Shown: positions 35,725-45,498, numbered from the stretch's first letter. The stretch is 64,000 nt of DNA from Pyrobaculum sp. 3827-6 (GCF_025641885.1 NZ_JAOTQN010000002.1:124001-188000); one strand, 5' to 3'. Notes: generated by a model from the sequence alone, not told the origin. Made by a program: numbers and translations.

Positions 35725-36237
35725 ATGAGAGATGTGTATATGTATATTGTCGAGAAGAGCGTGGCGTGGGAGTTCGACAGCCCTGAGTATGGGAGGCTTG
35801 CGCGGAAGGTTGTGGATATGCTCTACGAGAGGAAGGAGGATCTCTCAGACGACAGGATTGCGATCCTCCTTAATATATCTACCGCTGAGACAAGGAGGAT
35901 TTTGCAGTATTTAATGCGGCTGGGTTTGGTTGGTGTGAGAAAGAAGACGACGGAGGATTACCGCATTGAGTATACCTGGTACGTCGATGACGAGATTATA
36001 AGACAAGCAATTAGTAGCAGAGCTAGAGTTGCCAGGGAGAAGATATCTATGTTGATAAGATCATTGACGGAGGGGGCTTATTACATATGTCCAAACTGTT
36101 TTACTATGTATACGCTAGACGAGGCGGTTAATAGAGGTGGTTTATGCTCCATATGTGGAACTCAGTTAGAATATGTAGAAAGTATAGAAGGGATAAACAA
36201 ACTGACTAAAGCATTTGAAAAACTTGAAAAACTATGA
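35725..36237 (+). CDS. tfe: Transcription factor E alpha subunit (TFE)
   Basis: 170 residues from ATG 35725, the family size. The N-terminal winged helix (LSDDRIAILLNISTAETRRI, LQYLMRLGLVGV) binds the pre-initiation complex, and the C-terminal zinc ribbon has YYICPNCFTMYTLDEA and GGLCSICGTQLEY. It helps open the promoter and stabilise RNA polymerase. The stop overlaps the next gene (ATGA). Confidence 0.95.
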   Translation: MRDVYMYIVEKSVAWEFDSPEYGRLARKVVDMLYERKEDLSDDRIAILLNISTAETRRILQYLMRLGLVGVRKKTTEDYRIEYTWYVDDEIIRQAISSRARVAREKISMLIRSLTEGAYYICPNCFTMYTLDEAVNRGGLCSICGTQLEYVESIEGINKLTKAFEKLEKL

Positions 36238-36950
36238 AAGTGGAGTTTAGAATTTTCAAGCCTGTAGAGAACCACGAGATTTTTATCACAGGCTTCGCTG
36301 GTATCGGCATCGTTGGCCACCTGGCGACTAAGTACATAGCTCGGAACTGCGATGTGGTGGGCGTCGTGAGGTACAGGGGGGAGCCGCCCATTGTGTCTAT
36401 GGAGGGGGACAGGCTTTTGTTACAGAACGAGATTTTTTCATGCGGCCGGGTGGCGGGAGTTGTGAACAACTACGGGATTCACGAGGTGGCTGTTTATGAC
36501 TATACTAAAGCCCTCGCCACGTGGGTGGTTGCGAATGAGTTTAGGCTGGCTGTGCTTTTCGGCGGCTTAGACGGGAGGTTGCAGAGAGGCGAGGATAAGT
36601 TGCGTATTGTCTACACATCGGCATACAGAAGGGCGGGGCTCCCCACAGGAGATGCGAAAATATTAGAGCAAGGTCTCCAGATAGTGGGGCCCCTGGCGTA
36701 CCTGACTTCATTTCTAGAAGAGCTAGATTTCCCCACGCTGGTGATACTGCCGTACGCCGACGTGACAAGGCCTGCGGATCCCTACGCCGCCAGCGTCGCC
36801 GTTGACTACTTTTCGAAATTATTCAACTTCCCGGTGGACACCAGTGGGCTTAGGCAGATGGCTGAGGAGCTTGAGAGGGAGATTGAGGAGGTTAGGAGGC
36901 GGATGGAGGAGCAGAGCAAGCGCGAGGAGGCGTCTAGGCTATATATATAG
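36234..36950 (+). CDS. PAC2-family protein (proteasome assembly chaperone-like)
   Basis: 238 residues. EIFITGFAGIGIVGHLATKY at the N-terminus and the RRAGLPTGDAKILEQGLQIV / GPLAYLTSFLEEL segment are typical of the archaeal PAC2 family (PF09754). Homologues in eukaryotes help assemble the 20S proteasome; some archaeal ones do too. A C-terminal acidic/basic coiled coil (~205-235). Overlaps tfe by 4 nt and the convergent tgtA by 12 nt. Confidence 0.9.
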   Translation: MKVEFRIFKPVENHEIFITGFAGIGIVGHLATKYIARNCDVVGVVRYRGEPPIVSMEGDRLLLQNEIFSCGRVAGVVNNYGIHEVAVYDYTKALATWVVANEFRLAVLFGGLDGRLQRGEDKLRIVYTSAYRRAGLPTGDAKILEQGLQIVGPLAYLTSFLEELDFPTLVILPYADVTRPADPYAASVAVDYFSKLFNFPVDTSGLRQMAEELEREIEEVRRRMEEQSKREEASRLYI

Positions 36951-38423
36951 AGACACCTCGTCAAGAGTTCGTAGCTTTACAACTCTTTTGCCAATGATAG
37001 GCAGGTCAACGTTGTATGTCAAGACGAGGTCGTATTGACTTAGCCACTCGTAGGCATGGGCACGCGCCGCCTCGCCCTCGCCCTCGGCTTCGTTCTGAGA
37101 AAGGGGGTACACCTCGGCCACCTCCTCCGGCACAATGCCGAAGACCGGGTCGTAAAAGAGGACGTGGGCCCTCCCTCCGGTTAACCTCTTGACGTAGCGG
37201 TACTCCCAATTTCTGCTGTAGGGTTTTTCGTCTACCCGAATCACCACGGCTGTTCTAGAGGGCGTGTACAGGTTTGCCATCCTAGTCCAGTGTCTAAGTG
37301 GCTCTGGCCGGGAGTCGGCAGTGTCTTGGTAGAAAAAGAGTCCGTGTGGCTTTGGGTGGGTCTCGGGGTCGTACTCCTCTATAAGCTTCCTAAACTTTGC
37401 AAGGCCTTTCAGAAACCTATACAGCGATGGGTGTGCCCTGGCTTTTATCTCAAGGTACTCCCACAGCGTCCCCTCGTGTATTCTCTGTTTTACCTCAAGG
37501 AGCTCCTCTCTCAGAACTGCTAGGTTGTGCTCGGCGATTAGTTGTGTGCGTTCTTCTCTGGTCATCTCCCGTAATTCTTTCACTGGCGTGTAGCACAGCT
37601 TCGTGCTACAGGGGAGATAATCAGTCTTCGCATCGTCGAGGCGGAGGGTTCTATCTCTAAGCATTATCCTGCCGTCTCTTGCGTATAACACGTAGGATGC
37701 GCTGTCAAAGAGGTCGACGCCTAGAGCAACTGCAAATGGGAGAATTAGTGGGTGACCAGCGCCAAAGAGGTGTAGAGGCGCCTCTCTCACGATATTTGCC
37801 TTGACGTGCAGGACGGCTTCAAGCAACAGGTCAAATTTATACTCCTCGAGTAGCGTTGTGGGGCTACCAATAGCGAAGATGTGGAAGCCGAGCTTAGAGA
37901 TCTCACGCGCAGATCTAGTCAAGAGATCTAGATGCAAACCGCCTTGTATAGGACCCACAACCAGCATATCTAGCCTCTCCAGCATAGTCGCGGCTCTTTT
38001 TGCTCTCCGGATAGTCTCCTCTACTTTTAGCAAGGCGCTTTCATACGGCTCCTCGTAGTCGAAGGGCAAGTCTAGTATTACGCCGATATCGCTCCCAATG
38101 CCGGCCTGGTAAAGCAAAATCTCGTCTGGGTCCACCTCAATACTCCCGTACCTCATTATTTGGTAGGCGCCCGAGTCGGTCATAACTACGCCATCCCAGC
38201 CCAAAACTCTCTTAACGTCCACCGCCTCGCCACCTGCGAGTTTGTATACAAAGTAGGAGTTTGTCATCACCTGTCCAAAATAGCGCCTAATCACATCTAG
38301 TGGAAGCTCCTGTTTTCTAGGGTCAACCACGGGGAACAGAGCTGGCGTCTCAACAACGCCGCTCTTCGTGTAAAGTTTCCCGACCCTGCCAGCGAGATCC
38401 TTGGCAACCAGTTCAAATGTCAC
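36939..38423 (-). CDS. tgtA: tRNA-guanine(15) transglycosylase, archaeosine pathway, no PUA
   Basis: 494 residues. The catalytic TIM barrel has VVMTDSGAYQIMRYG with the nucleophile Asp, DLPFDYEEPYESALLKVE, VGPIQGGLHLDLLTRSA and the HLFGAGHPLILPFAVALGVD segment. LPCSTKLCYTPVKELREM carries the zinc-site cysteines. It swaps guanine-15 of tRNA for preQ0. After the barrel there is a C2-like region but the frame ends without the PUA domain of longer euryarchaeal forms. A separate PUA protein is at 33544-34002. Convergent with PAC2 (12-nt overlap). Confidence 0.93.
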   Translation of the reverse strand: MTFELVAKDLAGRVGKLYTKSGVVETPALFPVVDPRKQELPLDVIRRYFGQVMTNSYFVYKLAGGEAVDVKRVLGWDGVVMTDSGAYQIMRYGSIEVDPDEILLYQAGIGSDIGVILDLPFDYEEPYESALLKVEETIRRAKRAATMLERLDMLVVGPIQGGLHLDLLTRSAREISKLGFHIFAIGSPTTLLEEYKFDLLLEAVLHVKANIVREAPLHLFGAGHPLILPFAVALGVDLFDSASYVLYARDGRIMLRDRTLRLDDAKTDYLPCSTKLCYTPVKELREMTREERTQLIAEHNLAVLREELLEVKQRIHEGTLWEYLEIKARAHPSLYRFLKGLAKFRKLIEEYDPETHPKPHGLFFYQDTADSRPEPLRHWTRMANLYTPSRTAVVIRVDEKPYSRNWEYRYVKRLTGGRAHVLFYDPVFGIVPEEVAEVYPLSQNEAEGEGEAARAHAYEWLSQYDLVLTYNVDLPIIGKRVVKLRTLDEVSLYI

Positions 38424-38461
38424 AAGCCGCTAAAAAACCATACTATAAATCGGCTACTAGG

Positions 38462-38971
38462 CTACTCTAGCTCTGTAATTTCGTATTCCGAGAGCACTTT
38501 TGTCCTATCGGCAGAAAACTGGGGCCCTACGGTGGCTAGGTACTGCCTCACAATTCTGAACCAGCTTGGCTCCTCTACGGCGTATCCCTTCGCGTAGGCG
38601 TTGTTCACAAGAGTCACGAGGTTGACTATCCATGGGTGGATGCTCCTCACGGAGCCCGCCGGTATTACATCTACTACGTTTTCTGGGACAGTTCTTACAG
38701 ACTCCTCAAGCTTACTAAGCCTCCTTCTAGATCTATATGTCTTGATTCTGTGTTCAACAACCTGCTTCCCGGCTATGCTTATTCTCACAGTAGCCACTGC
38801 GAGCCCCAAAAGCCCTAGAGATATTGTACTCATATTTGTTATGACTGCCAGGAGGAAGGCGGCTACTGCGATTAAGACCGTGAATACGGCGAGCGCCTTG
38901 GCGTCTTTTATGAATATCCCGCCGAGGGCGGCCAGGAGCCCCACCACAAGCGCTATAAGTATATCTATCAT
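38462..38971 (-). CDS. Unknown membrane protein, last gene of pilus-motor operon
   Basis: 169 residues. Two N-terminal membrane helices (about 3-21 and 26-44), possibly a third to ~62, then a ~100-residue cytosolic part rich in Arg (RIKTYRSRRRLSKLEES) and helices. No named family. Its start overlaps the 70-residue gene by 4 nt, so it is translated with the GspE/TadC-like genes and probably belongs to the same machine. Confidence 0.78.
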   Translation of the reverse strand: MIDILIALVVGLLAALGGIFIKDAKALAVFTVLIAVAAFLLAVITNMSTISLGLLGLAVATVRISIAGKQVVEHRIKTYRSRRRLSKLEESVRTVPENVVDVIPAGSVRSIHPWIVNLVTLVNNAYAKGYAVEEPSWFRIVRQYLATVGPQFSADRTKVLSEYEITELE

Positions 38972-39180
38972 AGTGGTATTATTTCACAGCTCTCCACAGC
39001 GACTATTTGATACTCGCCGCCGGGTAGCTTCTTTATCTGATTCATACATACATTAAGTAATTCTAACTTCTTCTTTATAAAGCTATCAAGCTTCTTATCA
39101 ATATTAATTAATGAAGATAGTAGCTCAATTTCTCTTTGAATTATTCTAGTCAGCTCTTCAGGCCTTCCGTAGCAGAGCAT
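38968..39180 (-). CDS. Small coiled-coil protein in pilus-motor operon
   Basis: 70 residues, mostly a single amphipathic helix (LTRIIQREIELLSSLINIDK, KLDSFIKKKLELLNVCMNQI) with a short C-terminal strand. No family recognised. It overlaps the ATPase gene by 23 nt and the next gene by 4 nt, strong evidence for a real coupled gene. It could be an accessory factor of the pilus ATPase. Confidence 0.72.
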   Translation of the reverse strand: MLCYGRPEELTRIIQREIELLSSLINIDKKLDSFIKKKLELLNVCMNQIKKLPGGEYQIVAVESCEIIPL

Positions 39181-40642
39181 GTTTCGCTTTGTAGTACTCC
39201 CTCACGGCCTCCCCAACTTTTTCAGCATCGTAAATCCCCCTCTCCACAAGAGCCGTTAAGAACTTAGCTCTTTCGAGGATCTCATCGTAACCCCCTATTT
39301 TCTGCAGCCAGTAGGACCTCCTTAGATCCACCTCCACGGTGTCTGTACGCTGGTCGTACCAACCCACGTTTATTAAGCCGAACTCCTCCTCTTTAATCTT
39401 TATCTTGCCTGGAGCCGCGTATGGATACGCCCTCAGCCACACCACCTCCGTCAGAGACGTGACCCTCCTACCGAATTCAAACCTTCTAATAGTGGCCAAC
39501 ACGTGGAAAGCGGAAAGGTGCTCCGCCGAGACGCCCATAGCCTCGCCAGTGAGACGCATGAAGACCTCCATAATGTCTTCCGCGTGGAACGTGGTGGCGC
39601 CTCCGTGGCCTGTCAACACGCCCTGTATCAACTCATGTATCTCGCGGCCGCGGCTCTCGCCGATTATAATTATGTCGGGCCTGGCGCGTAGGAGGTACTT
39701 AACCAAGTCTATTAGATATATGGCAGACTCAGATCCGGGCAGGTGCTTCATGTAGTCGTACATGGGCGATGTGAAGAGCATTACCACGTTCTGGTAGCTC
39801 GGGGGGACTCTTATCTCCGGAGTCTCCTCAGCGATGGCGAGGCGTTTATGAGGCAGGAGGACAAGCAGTGCGTTTAGTAATGTAGTCTTGCCGGTGCCCG
39901 TGCCTCCGATAACCATAACAGACTTATGGTGCTCAAAGAGGTACCAGAGGTAGGCCATCGCAAGCGCGGAGATACTACGCTTCTTAATGAGCTCAGTGGG
40001 GGATATTGGGAAGGGCGGCTGGATACGCACGGAGACGTACGGCGGGTTTCTCGATACGCGTGTGGACATCGCAGTTGCGAAGCGCAGTAGTGCCCCGTTC
40101 CTCAGCCTGATATAAGTGTCTTGAATTGGGTACTGCTCGTTTAGTGGCCTTCCGGTCTCCGCATAGACTCTCCCCACGATTTTTATCAATGACTCCCTAT
40201 TAGTTGGTATGACATTTGTCTTTACGTTGTATCCATAATCGCGGTGATCTACAAAGATCGGGTTGTCGGTTCCATTTATGTTGACATTTTCAAGTCTGAT
40301 GTCATACAATATTGGCGTTAGGTAGGAGTAGTCCGCCGCCTCGAGCTGGACGTAGTACCTAACCGCGGCGCGTAGTTGCTTAGGTACCCCGATGTCCGTC
40401 ATTGCCATCTCTATTAGTTTGCCAAGCTCCTCCCGTGAGATGTTGGGTCTAATTATCTGGTTGGCAGTTAAGTACTCCACTACCTTATATGCATATTCCC
40501 CCACCCTCTCTGAGTAGGGAAACGCATAGGCCACGTTATAGCAGTAGCCATCTTCCGATTGGTAAATCTGAATCCTCGCCCCCTCGGACAGGTATTCCTC
40601 AACAATGGCGCCCTGGCAGGAGTCAAGCCGAAAGTCCAGCAT
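39158..40642 (-). CDS. GspE/VirB11-family secretion or pilus ATPase
   Basis: 494 residues. After a ~220-residue N-terminal domain the RecA core has Walker A VIGGTGTGKTTLLNALLVLL, the Asp box AEETPEIRVPPSYQNVVM, Walker B with RARPDIIIIGESRGREIHEL, and the His box HGGATTFHAEDI. This type drives assembly of type IV pili, archaella or secretion systems. The TadC-like platform gene precedes it by 3 nt. No pilin with a class III signal was seen nearby. Confidence 0.93.
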   Translation of the reverse strand: MLDFRLDSCQGAIVEEYLSEGARIQIYQSEDGYCYNVAYAFPYSERVGEYAYKVVEYLTANQIIRPNISREELGKLIEMAMTDIGVPKQLRAAVRYYVQLEAADYSYLTPILYDIRLENVNINGTDNPIFVDHRDYGYNVKTNVIPTNRESLIKIVGRVYAETGRPLNEQYPIQDTYIRLRNGALLRFATAMSTRVSRNPPYVSVRIQPPFPISPTELIKKRSISALAMAYLWYLFEHHKSVMVIGGTGTGKTTLLNALLVLLPHKRLAIAEETPEIRVPPSYQNVVMLFTSPMYDYMKHLPGSESAIYLIDLVKYLLRARPDIIIIGESRGREIHELIQGVLTGHGGATTFHAEDIMEVFMRLTGEAMGVSAEHLSAFHVLATIRRFEFGRRVTSLTEVVWLRAYPYAAPGKIKIKEEEFGLINVGWYDQRTDTVEVDLRRSYWLQKIGGYDEILERAKFLTALVERGIYDAEKVGEAVREYYKAKHALLRKA

Positions 40643-40645
40643 AGC

Positions 40646-42169
40646 CTATGCGCGTAGGAATAGTCCAACTGAGAATGAAGCCACGAAAATTGCCAGGTAG
40701 AGCATGGCGAGGTACAGCAAACCCCCCCTCGTGGAGAAGCTAATGCGGGCGAAGAGGAAGTAGTAGCCCACAGCCATTATGCCCAGCGCCATGTACAGCA
40801 TGCTCATTCCAACGCCGCCTAGCTGTGCCCCACCTGAGATTTTAGACATGGCCTCCGTCAGCTTTATCATAGAGGTGTTCACAAAAGCCACCATGGCGGC
40901 GCCGGCGAGGGCCAAGAAACGCGTTATGTTTAAAGTCTTCCCGATTTCTGTCCTGTATTCAAAGAGTTTCATAACAAAGTTCTGTAGTTGGTCGATCGTC
41001 GCGCGGGGCAGAGTACCCAAGCGGTAGATGTCGAATAACATTCTCAAGATCACAGACATAACTGGTTGCATGTCTTTTAAAACCACATCCTCTAGCCGGC
41101 TGTCGCCCACCTTCATAGTCTGTAATACCGCGGCGGCTTTGTTATTAAAGGGTCCGTAGTCTCCAAAGGTAATTGCGTTTTCAACGGCGCGGAAAACAGA
41201 CGGCGCTCTTTTAAGCTCATCAAAAACCGTATATACAAAATCCATAAACCCCCTCTCGAAAGCCCTCGCATCTATCCTCTCTCTTGTAAATATCCACCCA
41301 GCTAAAGCCACAGCAAAGGCCATTAGAGGCGCGTAGAAGGCGGCTGGCGTAAAACCTAATACTATCATGGCAATGGATGATGCGACTCCAAAGATTAAAG
41401 GGACTTTTCTAAACTCCATTTTCATAAGGGGTACGTTGATGAAGAGAGCCATCACAACGCCTAAAACAGCGGGGAGGAGCCCACCCATTATTACTAACAT
41501 GGCGGGGTTGCCCCTTCCTATCACCACGGCGGTTACGGAAAGCATCGCCAGACCTACGACGAGGGATGAGATGAGCGAGGTCATTCTATCCATGCGTCTC
41601 TGCATTGCCGAGGAGAACTCCACGATGTCCATATCCATGTAGAGGGAGAGCTTCGCCACTATATCTTCTCCAATTCTGAGGGATGTGTACAGGGAGTTGA
41701 AGCGGTAAACCAGCTTCTGCGGGGCCAGCTTCTCCACGGCGCGCTTCATTGCGTCCAGCGGCTCAAGCCCCACCATCCTGGCGTTGTTCCAGGCGGCTAT
41801 GGCGAGGGTCCTCACGCCTGGGAGCTCTCTGTAGCGCGTCATGCGCTCGATAAGCAGGTTGATATGAGCCTTCGTCGCGAACGCCATTTGGACCAGCGCC
41901 GTGAAAAACACCATCTCCGTAGACAGCATCTCACGTATAGAGCCGGCGCGTATAGACACCAAGAGCTTGGGGAGGAAAAACACCAAGCCGCCGACTCCCA
42001 GAAACACAGGACCAAGAGGAAAGAGACCCAGCGCTGAGAACGCCGCACCCGCCGCCAACACGCCAAGGCCCAAAATGCCGAACAACCTCGCCGTGTTCCT
42101 AAACTTCAGAGGATCGATGTCCGTCTTCTCTATCCCCTTTAACTGCCACTTAGCTATAGCGCCAAACAC
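40646..42169 (-). CDS. TadC/ArlJ-like pilus platform membrane protein
   Basis: 507 residues with about nine membrane helices in two halves, each following a cytosolic helical segment (TRYRELPGVRTLAIAAWNNA; VFDELKRAPSVFRAVENAIT). This duplicated T2SF layout is typical of the archaeal pilus or archaellum platform protein that pairs with the GspE-type ATPase. A TTTTTAAG box lies ~20 nt upstream of ATG 42169, the likely operon promoter. Confidence 0.9.
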   Translation of the reverse strand: MFGAIAKWQLKGIEKTDIDPLKFRNTARLFGILGLGVLAAGAAFSALGLFPLGPVFLGVGGLVFFLPKLLVSIRAGSIREMLSTEMVFFTALVQMAFATKAHINLLIERMTRYRELPGVRTLAIAAWNNARMVGLEPLDAMKRAVEKLAPQKLVYRFNSLYTSLRIGEDIVAKLSLYMDMDIVEFSSAMQRRMDRMTSLISSLVVGLAMLSVTAVVIGRGNPAMLVIMGGLLPAVLGVVMALFINVPLMKMEFRKVPLIFGVASSIAMIVLGFTPAAFYAPLMAFAVALAGWIFTRERIDARAFERGFMDFVYTVFDELKRAPSVFRAVENAITFGDYGPFNNKAAAVLQTMKVGDSRLEDVVLKDMQPVMSVILRMLFDIYRLGTLPRATIDQLQNFVMKLFEYRTEIGKTLNITRFLALAGAAMVAFVNTSMIKLTEAMSKISGGAQLGGVGMSMLYMALGIMAVGYYFLFARISFSTRGGLLYLAMLYLAIFVASFSVGLFLRA

Positions 42170-42213
42170 AACACCCTACGTGATAGCGCCTTAAAAATTT
42201 TGCTTTGTGCCCT

Positions 42214-42744
42214 CTATAATGGACAAGCCATTAAGAAGGCATCCTCGCCGTCGCTGTAGTACCGCGGTATTCTCCCCACTATTTTGTAGCCGAGCTTTTC
42301 ATACAGAGAAATGGCGGGTGTGTTGGACACACGTACCTCTAGGTAGACCTCAGACGCGCCGTAGTATATCTTCATAGCCTTCATGGCTCTCAACATCATT
42401 GCCGTGGCGATGCCAAGCCTCCTAGCCTCTGGCAACACGCCGACAGATACTATGTGGCCCTTCCTCACGGCCTTGCCCTTGTTCACGTTGCTCCACCCGT
42501 ATTCTACACGTGACATGACGTACCCAACCACTCTTCCCCCCACCTCAGCCACTATAAACGCCTTGGGGAACTGCTCCAAGTGCTCTACGAAAAACCAGTT
42601 AGGGTAGTTTTCAGGCAGGACCTTACGATTAATAGCTATTACATCGTTGAGATCTCTATACGTGGCTTCGCGGATTACAAACTCGGTCTTCCCGTCCTTG
42701 CCCAGCATCCTCTGCGGCCCCTCAGTACTTACGTCTAGAGTCAT
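42214..42744 (-). CDS. Archaeal N-terminal acetyltransferase (RimI/Ard1 type)
   Basis: 176 residues, GNAT fold. [20 protein letters not shown], the [20 protein letters not shown] acetyl-CoA loop (R/Q-x-x-G-x-A) and [20 protein letters not shown] match the archaeal NAT that acetylates protein N-termini with broad choice. Its ATG overlaps the pyrB stop by 4 nt, so it is in the pyrB transcript. The first ~15 residues ([16 protein letters not shown]) are a non-conserved extension. Confidence 0.93.
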   Translation of the reverse strand: MTLDVSTEGPQRMLGKDGKTEFVIREATYRDLNDVIAINRKVLPENYPNWFFVEHLEQFPKAFIVAEVGGRVVGYVMSRVEYGWSNVNKGKAVRKGHIVSVGVLPEARRLGIATAMMLRAMKAMKIYYGASEVYLEVRVSNTPAISLYEKLGYKIVGRIPRYYSDGEDAFLMACPL

Positions 42745-43658
42745 GGCCCCATAAGGATTAGGTATATAAGAGCCATTCTCAGGGGCACGCCGAGCGCCGC
42801 CTGTTTGAAGTATTTGGCGTGGGGGGTCGAGTCTACCTTGTGGTCAATTTCGTCAACTCGTGGAAGTGGGTGCAGGATAGCCAAGTGCCTCTTGGCGTTT
42901 TTCAACATATCTAGGGAAATCCTGTAGCTACCCCTCACCCTCTCGTACTCTAGCGGGTCTAGAAACCTCTCCTTTTGTATCCTCACCACGTACAGCACGT
43001 CGAGTTCACGTAACACCTCCTCTAAGCTGGTGTGGAAGCTGTGTCTTAAACCTCTTGAGCGTATGTAGTCAACGGTCTCCGACCTGGGGCGTAGATACTC
43101 CGGCGAAATTAGGAATACCTTTACATTAAAATTTGCAAGTGCCTCGAGGAGGCTGTTTACAGTCCTCGCGTGGCGCAGATCGCCTACGACGCCTATATTC
43201 AGCCCGTCTATGTGGCCGAATTCTCTCCAGATGGTGTAGAGATCTAGCATTGCCTGTGTGGGGTGGTTGGAGGCCCCGTCGCCGCCGTTGACGACGGGGT
43301 TTTCTGCAACCTCGGCTGCTAGCTTCGCCGCGCCCTCATACCTATGTCTAATAACTATGAGGTCGGAGTACGCATCCAGCATTCTGACGGTGTCTGCAAG
43401 AGTCTCTCCCTTCTCTACGCTTGTGCCCTCGGCGCCCCAGAAGCCCACCACCTCCCCGCCGAGCCTCTTCATGGCGGTTTCGAAACTAAGCCTAGTCCGC
43501 GTAGAGGGTTCGAAAAAGGCCACAGCCATTACTCTGCCCTTTAGGAACTCGACGCGGCTCTTTGCATACTTCTCCATGTACTTAGCAGTTTCAAACAGCT
43601 CCTCGAGATCTCGCCTGTCAAAATCGCGGGCTGAAACAACGTCTCTCCCCCTCCACAT
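42741..43658 (-). CDS. pyrB: Aspartate carbamoyltransferase, catalytic subunit
   Basis: 305 residues. It joins carbamoyl phosphate and aspartate in pyrimidine synthesis. [20 protein letters not shown] is the carbamoyl-phosphate loop, [19 protein letters not shown] the 80s loop, [16 protein letters not shown] and [10 protein letters not shown] follow. No pyrI regulatory gene is next to it. Divergent from pyrF over an AT-rich 41-bp gap. Confidence 0.97.
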   Translation of the reverse strand: MWRGRDVVSARDFDRRDLEELFETAKYMEKYAKSRVEFLKGRVMAVAFFEPSTRTRLSFETAMKRLGGEVVGFWGAEGTSVEKGETLADTVRMLDAYSDLIVIRHRYEGAAKLAAEVAENPVVNGGDGASNHPTQAMLDLYTIWREFGHIDGLNIGVVGDLRHARTVNSLLEALANFNVKVFLISPEYLRPRSETVDYIRSRGLRHSFHTSLEEVLRELDVLYVVRIQKERFLDPLEYERVRGSYRISLDMLKNAKRHLAILHPLPRVDEIDHKVDSTPHAKYFKQAALGVPLRMALIYLILMGP

Positions 43659-43674
43659 ATTGGGTCCATTACTT

Positions 43675-43688
43675 ATATATCTTTATAA
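43675..43688. promoter_or_regulatory. Divergent promoter of pyrB and pyrF
   Basis: The stretch tatatatctttata between the ATGs at 43658 and 43700 offers TATA-like boxes in both directions about 12-30 nt from each start. The two genes act in the same pathway, so shared control is likely. Confidence 0.5.
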
Positions 43689-43699
43689 AAAATGAGCGC

Positions 43700-44299
43700 A
43701 TGAACCCGCTAATCGTCGCCCTAGACGTGGACGTCCTCAGAGCGCTGGATCTGGTAAAGACGCTGAGGGATAAGGTAGCCGGGTTCAAGATTGGGTGGGA
43801 TCTAGTATTCGAGGGCGGCGTATCGATAATAGGCGAGATCTCACGGTATGGAAACGTCATTGTTGATTTGAAAATCGCCGATGTGCCCCACATAGCGGAG
43901 AAAGTGATAAACAAGGTAATTGAGCGCGGCGCGTGTTGCGTAATTGTACACGGCTTTCTACACCCATCTCTACCAAGAGGGGATAAAATCTACGTGCTTG
44001 TTAAGATGACGGTCCCCACTCTCTATGACGAGATATGGGAAAAACTAATCGAGAAGGTTAGCAACGTCAGAGGCTTCGTCCTGCCTGGAAACCAGCCTGA
44101 ATTAGTAACACGCGCGAGGAAGATAGTTGGGTGTAGCTATAGGATAATATCGCCAGGTATAGGGGCGCAAGGCGGCCGGCCTGGGGAGGCCCTCAGTGCA
44201 GGTGCCGACTTTGAGATAGTTGGGAGGTACGTCATAGAGAATCAGGAGAGGGTTAGGGAGTGGATCGGCTTCAAGCCTCGATGTTTTGAGACTCCTTAG
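43700..44299 (+). CDS. pyrF: Orotidine 5'-phosphate decarboxylase
   Basis: 199 residues, the short archaeal form. It makes UMP from OMP. LIVALDVDVLRALDLVKTLR, KIGWDLVFEGG, the catalytic VDLKIADVPH (D-x-K-x-x-D), SPGIGAQGGRPGEALSAGAD and the phosphate loop region IVGRYVIE are present. An upstream ATG at 43692 is out of frame and closes at once. The stop overlaps the DUF763 gene by 4 nt. Confidence 0.96.
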   Translation: MNPLIVALDVDVLRALDLVKTLRDKVAGFKIGWDLVFEGGVSIIGEISRYGNVIVDLKIADVPHIAEKVINKVIERGACCVIVHGFLHPSLPRGDKIYVLVKMTVPTLYDEIWEKLIEKVSNVRGFVLPGNQPELVTRARKIVGCSYRIISPGIGAQGGRPGEALSAGADFEIVGRYVIENQERVREWIGFKPRCFETP

Positions 44300-45408
44300 G
44301 TGGGCCTCTTCTTATCCTTGGGATAGCTCCATGCCTCGGCCTTACGGGCTAGGTGCGAGAGGTATCTATAAAGGCCTGGATCGCCCCTCGCTTTGCTAAC
44401 CACCGCGTCTAGCAACGCGATCAACTCGTCGTAGACTCTCCTGTTGACTGGATACGGGGCGCCGTCTTTTCCGCCGACGGCGAAGGCGAATTTAAACGGG
44501 TCGACAGCTGGATCGCTCCAGTCGGCGGGCGCCTTAAATACGAGCTCTGCCACAAGCGACAAGGCGCGGAGGGTCTTCGGGCCTACGCGGTGTCTTAAGA
44601 TAAGTTCTTTAAAGTCGGCCACAGACTTAGGCGGCGGCAGATTCTTCACAACCGCATTGACATCAAAATCCACCTTGGCGTAGGGGTGGTAGCGCGGGAC
44701 GTCGAATAAAGTCGCCTGTCCACGCAGGAGGTTTAGATACCTAGCCACCCTAGACGGCCCCTCGTTAACAAGTTCTAATATAACCTCCCTGTTCTCTCTG
44801 CTGTTTCTAGAAGCTAGGTTGAGGACGCCGTCGTGGCGGATCCCCACGACGCCGGCGTGAGGACTGTTGAAGAAGTCTACCGTCGCAATCCAGTGATATC
44901 GCCGGGCCATTCTCAACTCTTGGCTCAGCCCCTGCTGGACCACGCCCCACTTCCCCGTCTCGGAGACGAAGAAGGCGTGGTGGTACAGCTCGTATCCGTC
45001 CTGTACCAACGCGTTGTCTACCTTAGCCACCAGCCTTGACGCAGTTATTAAAACATCGGCGTCTAGGCCGAAGAGCTGCGATATTTCGCTGAGCTCGTTA
45101 GGCGTATTCAAAGCATGTCTCCCCTTGCCGCCAGCCACCCTGACGGGTATGTCTGAGCTCCTCAACGCCTCTTTAACCACGGCCGTCGTGACGGTGGTGC
45201 TACCCGAGCTGTCCCAGTCCATGCCTATTATGTTGTTGAAGGCTTGGAAAAAGACGGGGTGGGCGAACCTCTCTACGATGCCATCCGGCCCATATAAATC
45301 ACTCATCACATGTAAAATAAGGAAGGAGAGCTTCCTCATACGGGCAAGTAGCCAATACGGCACGTGTCCTCCGTGAAGCGGAAGGTCAGCCACGCCCGAA
45401 AGCCTCAC
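44296..45408 (-). CDS. DUF763 protein
   Basis: 370 residues. MRLSGVADLPLHGGHVPYWL and the GMDWDSSGSTTVTTAVVKEA and GGKGRHALNTPNEL segments match DUF763 (PF05559), a widely spread archaeal/bacterial family of unknown role. A segment LRHRVGPKTLRALSLVAELV looks like a helix-hairpin-helix, hinting at DNA or RNA contact. AGGTATATAACC lies about 20-31 nt upstream of ATG 45408. Confidence 0.9.
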   Translation of the reverse strand: MRLSGVADLPLHGGHVPYWLLARMRKLSFLILHVMSDLYGPDGIVERFAHPVFFQAFNNIIGMDWDSSGSTTVTTAVVKEALRSSDIPVRVAGGKGRHALNTPNELSEISQLFGLDADVLITASRLVAKVDNALVQDGYELYHHAFFVSETGKWGVVQQGLSQELRMARRYHWIATVDFFNSPHAGVVGIRHDGVLNLASRNSRENREVILELVNEGPSRVARYLNLLRGQATLFDVPRYHPYAKVDFDVNAVVKNLPPPKSVADFKELILRHRVGPKTLRALSLVAELVFKAPADWSDPAVDPFKFAFAVGGKDGAPYPVNRRVYDELIALLDAVVSKARGDPGLYRYLSHLARKAEAWSYPKDKKRPT

Positions 45409-45498
45409 ATCTAAACATGTAGGTTAGGTTATATACCTAATTGCTACGTGGCGATCGGAGGCCTTGAACCGCGACGTGGGTGCGGAGACGTAATGAAA

